Part shown: positions 61,334 through 64,000 of the stretch, one piece after another
Numbering within the stretch: the stretch's first letter is position 1
Layout: each line of letters opens with the position of its first letter
The notes under the pieces: model-generated
What the model saw: the letters and a program-made list of their open reading frames with translations, nothing else
Told to the model about the DNA's origin: nothing
Databases searched by the model: none
Assembly: GCA_964458705.1 (NCBI GenBank)
Contig: CAYWKD010000014.1
Coordinates: 14,640-78,639 of the forward strand
DNA: 64,000 nucleotides
Direction of reading: 5' to 3'
Source: JAAUTG01 sp964458705
Lineage (GTDB): Bacteria > Bacteroidota > Bacteroidia > Chitinophagales > Saprospiraceae
Program-made: the position numbers and the translations under genes

Positions 61334-61819
61334 ATGTCATCTAATTTTCCAAACATTTTCCCTGATTCAGCGGAAGCGTCGTGCAGTATAAATTTCCATT
61401 CCGTTCATCCTCATTTTGAACTGGAAGATGAAGATAGCCTTATCTTACAAAGATGGATCAAAGAAGTTATTGAACTGGAACAAAACAAATTAATTGCGTT
61501 GCAATATATTTTCTGTGAGGACGACTATCTTTATGATCTCAATATAGCTCACCTTAATCACGATACGCTTACGGATATTATAACTTTTCCTTACGACCAG
61601 CCGCCCAATATTCATAGTGATATTTTTATCAGTATAGACAGAGTGCGTGACAATGCAGAAAAATTTAACGCTCCTTTTAGAGAGGAACTGCATCGTGTGA
61701 TGATTCATGGTGTTTTGCATCTTTGTGGCTATCGCGATAAAACCTCCGAAGAGGCAAGACAAATGCGAGCCAAAGAGGATGAAACGTTACAATTACTCGC
61801 TCAATTTGACATTAGCTGA
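61334..61819 (+). CDS. ybeY: Endoribonuclease YbeY
   Basis: 161 residues. Involved in rRNA 3' maturation and quality control of ribosomes. Motifs: LNHDTLTDIITFPY and the metal site MIHGVLHLCGYRDKT. The canonical site is HGxLHxxGYDH; here two His remain and the third place is an Asp (YRD). This substitution is frequent in the phylum. Length normal. Confidence 0.9.
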   Translation: MSSNFPNIFPDSAEASCSINFHSVHPHFELEDEDSLILQRWIKEVIELEQNKLIALQYIFCEDDYLYDLNIAHLNHDTLTDIITFPYDQPPNIHSDIFISIDRVRDNAEKFNAPFREELHRVMIHGVLHLCGYRDKTSEEARQMRAKEDETLQLLAQFDIS

Positions 61820-62078
61820 TGCTACGCAACACAGAAATAAATAGTTATTCGATCTTATTTTTTATTGAGTTCTTGATTCTTTTTTCTCAAAAAAGAATTC
61901 CTTTAGTAATTGCATCATCAAAATGTCAGAATCTATACTGATTGTTAAATTAATATTAATTTTGACTTAATTTGATATTAAAGAATAAAATTTCATTAGC
62001 ATTTTTTAATTTAAATGTGCAATTTTATACCATATAAATCTAAGTGTATTCTTTTTTGCAGTAAAAATCACACGACAA

Positions 62079-62549
62079 ATGAAATGGCGAAGATTAAGCG
62101 GCAAGCCTATTGAACTTCCTGTAAAAGAGGCAGTAGAAAAAACTATATTGAAAGAAAAAGCCGAAGGTTACCGACTTAAAGTATGTATAGGCACGGACTC
62201 CCAAGTGCGAGGGGCAGTGGTAGAATTTGCTACGGTCATTGTATTTCTTCGTGAGAAGAAAGGCGGTTTTATGTTCATTAGTAATTATAAGGAACACAAG
62301 CCGATGCAGTTAAAGGAACGCATGATTCTTGAAGTAGCAAAGTCAGTTGAAGTAGCTTATAGTCTATGTGACCTACTAGATAAGCATGACATAGAATTAG
62401 AAGTACATGCAGACATCAACACTGATCCAAGTTTTCAATCTAATAAAGCATTGAAAGAGGCAATGGGTTACATACTGGGGATGGGCTTCGTGTTTAAAGC
62501 AAAGCCTAATGCTTTCGCTAGCACTTCTTGTGCAGACAAAGTAGTTTGA
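62079..62549 (+). CDS. RNase H-like YkuK family protein (DUF458)
   Basis: 156 residues. Family segments: KVCIGTDSQVRGAVVEFATVIVF (first Asp of the RNase H-like site), LEVHADINTDPSFQSNKALKEAMGYILGMGF with further Asp residues, and KPNAFASTSCADKV at the end. YkuK of Bacillus is a relative; the biochemical role is unproven but a ribonuclease H-like fold is expected. Confidence 0.85.
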   Translation: MKWRRLSGKPIELPVKEAVEKTILKEKAEGYRLKVCIGTDSQVRGAVVEFATVIVFLREKKGGFMFISNYKEHKPMQLKERMILEVAKSVEVAYSLCDLLDKHDIELEVHADINTDPSFQSNKALKEAMGYILGMGFVFKAKPNAFASTSCADKVV

Positions 62550-62643
62550 TAAATCCTCTCACCTCTCGGGCTTGATTGGTTTAATAATTGCTTATAAAAG
62601 CAAGTTGATCAAAACTTGATTAATCAATGCGAATCAATTAAAA

Positions 62644-64000
62644 ATGAATATAGTAGATAAACATGCCCTTTTGTCGAAGCAGCTCGTTAGTCTCATTGAA
62701 TTTGTGAAGGAGCACAGTGTCAATCCAATAGATCAAAGAGGAATTGCAGAGCGTATAGGCATTGGTGAGACTACGCTTAGCAGGGAGAAAAACTGGAAAA
62801 ATGCGGAGGCAAGCCTAGAGAAGTGCAAAGAACTCATCGGATTGATAAAATCAGCCTACGCTATAGCGGAGGATAAAGAACGAGGGTTTTACTTTTCATC
62901 GTTATCAGAAGACAGCGAGCTAGCTGCATTAGCGACTAAGTTGGCCATAAATTTGATTGACGTTTCCACCTACTTTGGAGAGGGGCTTCGACCCCACAAG
63001 CAAATCCTCGCCCGACCAGAAGAGGCACTTGAAGATAGGCAGAGGAACAATAGGCGAGAAAGATTTATTGTTGTCACAGGCGCAGGAGCTAGTTATGCGG
63101 CTACCAAGGGAGTCATGCCACTTGCTGCCGAAGGCGCTAGAAAAGTACGGGATTACATTAAGGAAAAGAACCATTTTTTGGACGATTTAATCTCGCAGGA
63201 GATAAAACGCCTAAGTCTCATCTATCGCCTAGATCCTGACGACTTCGAGACTGTGCTTCTTGCTTGTTCTAAGTATGCGCCCAATGAGGTACTAAGTTGT
63301 CTGAACGACTTGCTGGGGCTGCGACACCTGCCAAGTCTCATATACGACATCATAGCCCACATGTTCAAACATAGGTTTATTGATGCCATCATCAACTTCA
63401 ACTTTGACGAAATTTTAGATAATGCCATAGCTGAGGAAATCGGTTCTGGAGAAATCAAGATGATATTCTCCGATGGGGACTGTCCCAATGAATACAACGA
63501 ACTGCTCACGGCAAATCGCCTCAAACAGCCCGTTTACATCAAGCCCCACGGCACCATAAGCCACAAAGGGGCATTGCGATTTACGCGCGAGGCGTACTTC
63601 GATATACCAGTGAAAATGAAAGACACCTTGTACCAGCTCATAGAAGGTCAAGTGGAAGGAGAAAGCCAAGATCAACTCAAAACAAACCTCATCGTCATAG
63701 GATTTGGCCTACAGAGCTTTGAGTTTACGGAGACGGTAAAGGAACATTTTAGCAATCATCCTGACGAGGAGATTACGTTTTGGGTCTTCGACGTATCAAG
63801 ACAAAACATAGATGATTTTGTCAAAGATATGAAGGGAAGCATCAAAAAGGAAAATATTCATTTTTTTGATTTGACTCGTTACTCCTTGGAAGAATACTTA
63901 AAGGAGCTCTGGAACTTAATCGAGACAAGTTTCGAGCCAGATTACCGCCCCAAAGGCATAGAGAACCACCTATTAGTTAATCACATCTGTGCTTTTAATC
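62644..64000 (+). CDS. SIR2-family protein with HTH-like N-terminus, cut by window end
   Basis: 452 residues are visible from the ATG at 62644 (an in-frame TGA lies upstream); the stop is outside. Residues about 30-55 look like a helix-turn-helix (GIAERIGIGETTLSREKNW). A SIR2-like NAD-binding core follows: VVTGAGASYA (146-150 GAGAS), NFNFDEILDNA (Asn251, Asn253, Asp255), KPHGTI (His302), and IVIGFGLQS (Gly353, Gly355). These are the usual features of SIR2 proteins in antiphage defence and in some toxins, where they degrade NAD+. Codon use is richer in C- and G-ending codons than in the neighbours, hinting at transfer. The C-terminal domain and partner genes are beyond the window. Confidence 0.85.
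   Translation, partial: MNIVDKHALLSKQLVSLIEFVKEHSVNPIDQRGIAERIGIGETTLSREKNWKNAEASLEKCKELIGLIKSAYAIAEDKERGFYFSSLSEDSELAALATKLAINLIDVSTYFGEGLRPHKQILARPEEALEDRQRNNRRERFIVVTGAGASYAATKGVMPLAAEGARKVRDYIKEKNHFLDDLISQEIKRLSLIYRLDPDDFETVLLACSKYAPNEVLSCLNDLLGLRHLPSLIYDIIAHMFKHRFIDAIINFNFDEILDNAIAEEIGSGEIKMIFSDGDCPNEYNELLTANRLKQPVYIKPHGTISHKGALRFTREAYFDIPVKMKDTLYQLIEGQVEGESQDQLKTNLIVIGFGLQSFEFTETVKEHFSNHPDEEITFWVFDVSRQNIDDFVKDMKGSIKKENIHFFDLTRYSLEEYLKELWNLIETSFEPDYRPKGIENHLLVNHICAFN

Overview
The window looks like a chromosomal segment of a Bacteroidota bacterium, most likely a Saprospiraceae- or Cytophaga-like marine or freshwater lineage; the exact genus cannot be read from it. Evidence: two giant secreted proteins end in type IX secretion sorting domains (a CHU_C/gliding-type C-terminus at 7.7 kb and a Por-type tail at 41.4 kb). 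Other family markers are a Bacteroidetes-style LptD, the START-like 'SPGILYRFF' protein, a single-cysteine DksA relative, and the DUF177-rpmF pair. The sequence is AT-rich, Shine-Dalgarno sites are poor, and several promoters fit the Bacteroidetes consensus TTTG-N19/21-TAnnTTTG.

Layout. 0-6 kb: 3' part of a free-Met-R-sulfoxide reductase, a 2OG/Fe(II) oxygenase, an orphan sbcD, a secreted carboxypeptidase-regulatory-like protein and a membrane-anchored patatin. 6-13 kb: tRNA-Val(GAC), START-like protein, DUF72, a 902-aa type IX secreted repeat protein, two small lipoproteins coupled to nhaA. 13-20 kb: ubiD-family decarboxylase, fumC, a two-domain M16 protease. 20-28 kb: an HD-domain protein fused to a Pycsar-effector-like membrane domain, two tandem TatA genes, ogt, an alanine/Na+ symporter, a Tat-signal subunit plus GMC oxidoreductase, a class IV aminotransferase. 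28-37 kb: envelope and housekeeping genes (amidase, lptD, pdxH, TPR, DUF502, rnr). 37-48 kb: a candidate small RNA, a 1326-aa nucleotidase/FAS1/propeller protein, a DksA-like regulator, an unusual 1.3-kb intergenic region with repeated hairpin units, a protease-zinc-ribbon fusion, an amylase lipoprotein, an acyltransferase and a TlpA-like lipoprotein. 48-62.5 kb: GH13 branching-type enzyme, hisC, rpmF-DUF177, Kazal-like lipoprotein, ftcD, an MltD-like transglycosylase (interrupted by an assembly gap), OmpA lipoprotein, lipoprotein pyrophosphatase, LolC/E-type permease, RsbW-like ATPase, ybeY, YkuK-like protein. 62.6-64 kb: a SIR2-family protein cut off by the window end.

Most of the window is ordinary chromosomal backbone. 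The most unusual part is 42.2-43.1 kb: five copies of a 13-nt box (ATGTTCATGGGAT or one-base variant), four followed by different but related hairpins with T-runs on the + strand, plus two matching promoter regions with identical internal spacing. I read this as a tandem family of small RNA genes that I cannot assign to a known family. Two further isolated small-RNA candidates (about 37.07-37.21 kb and 21.91-21.97 kb), the HD-DUF5706 fusion and the terminal SIR2 gene are the other points of interest. No insertion sequence, integrase, CRISPR array, rRNA or origin was recognised.
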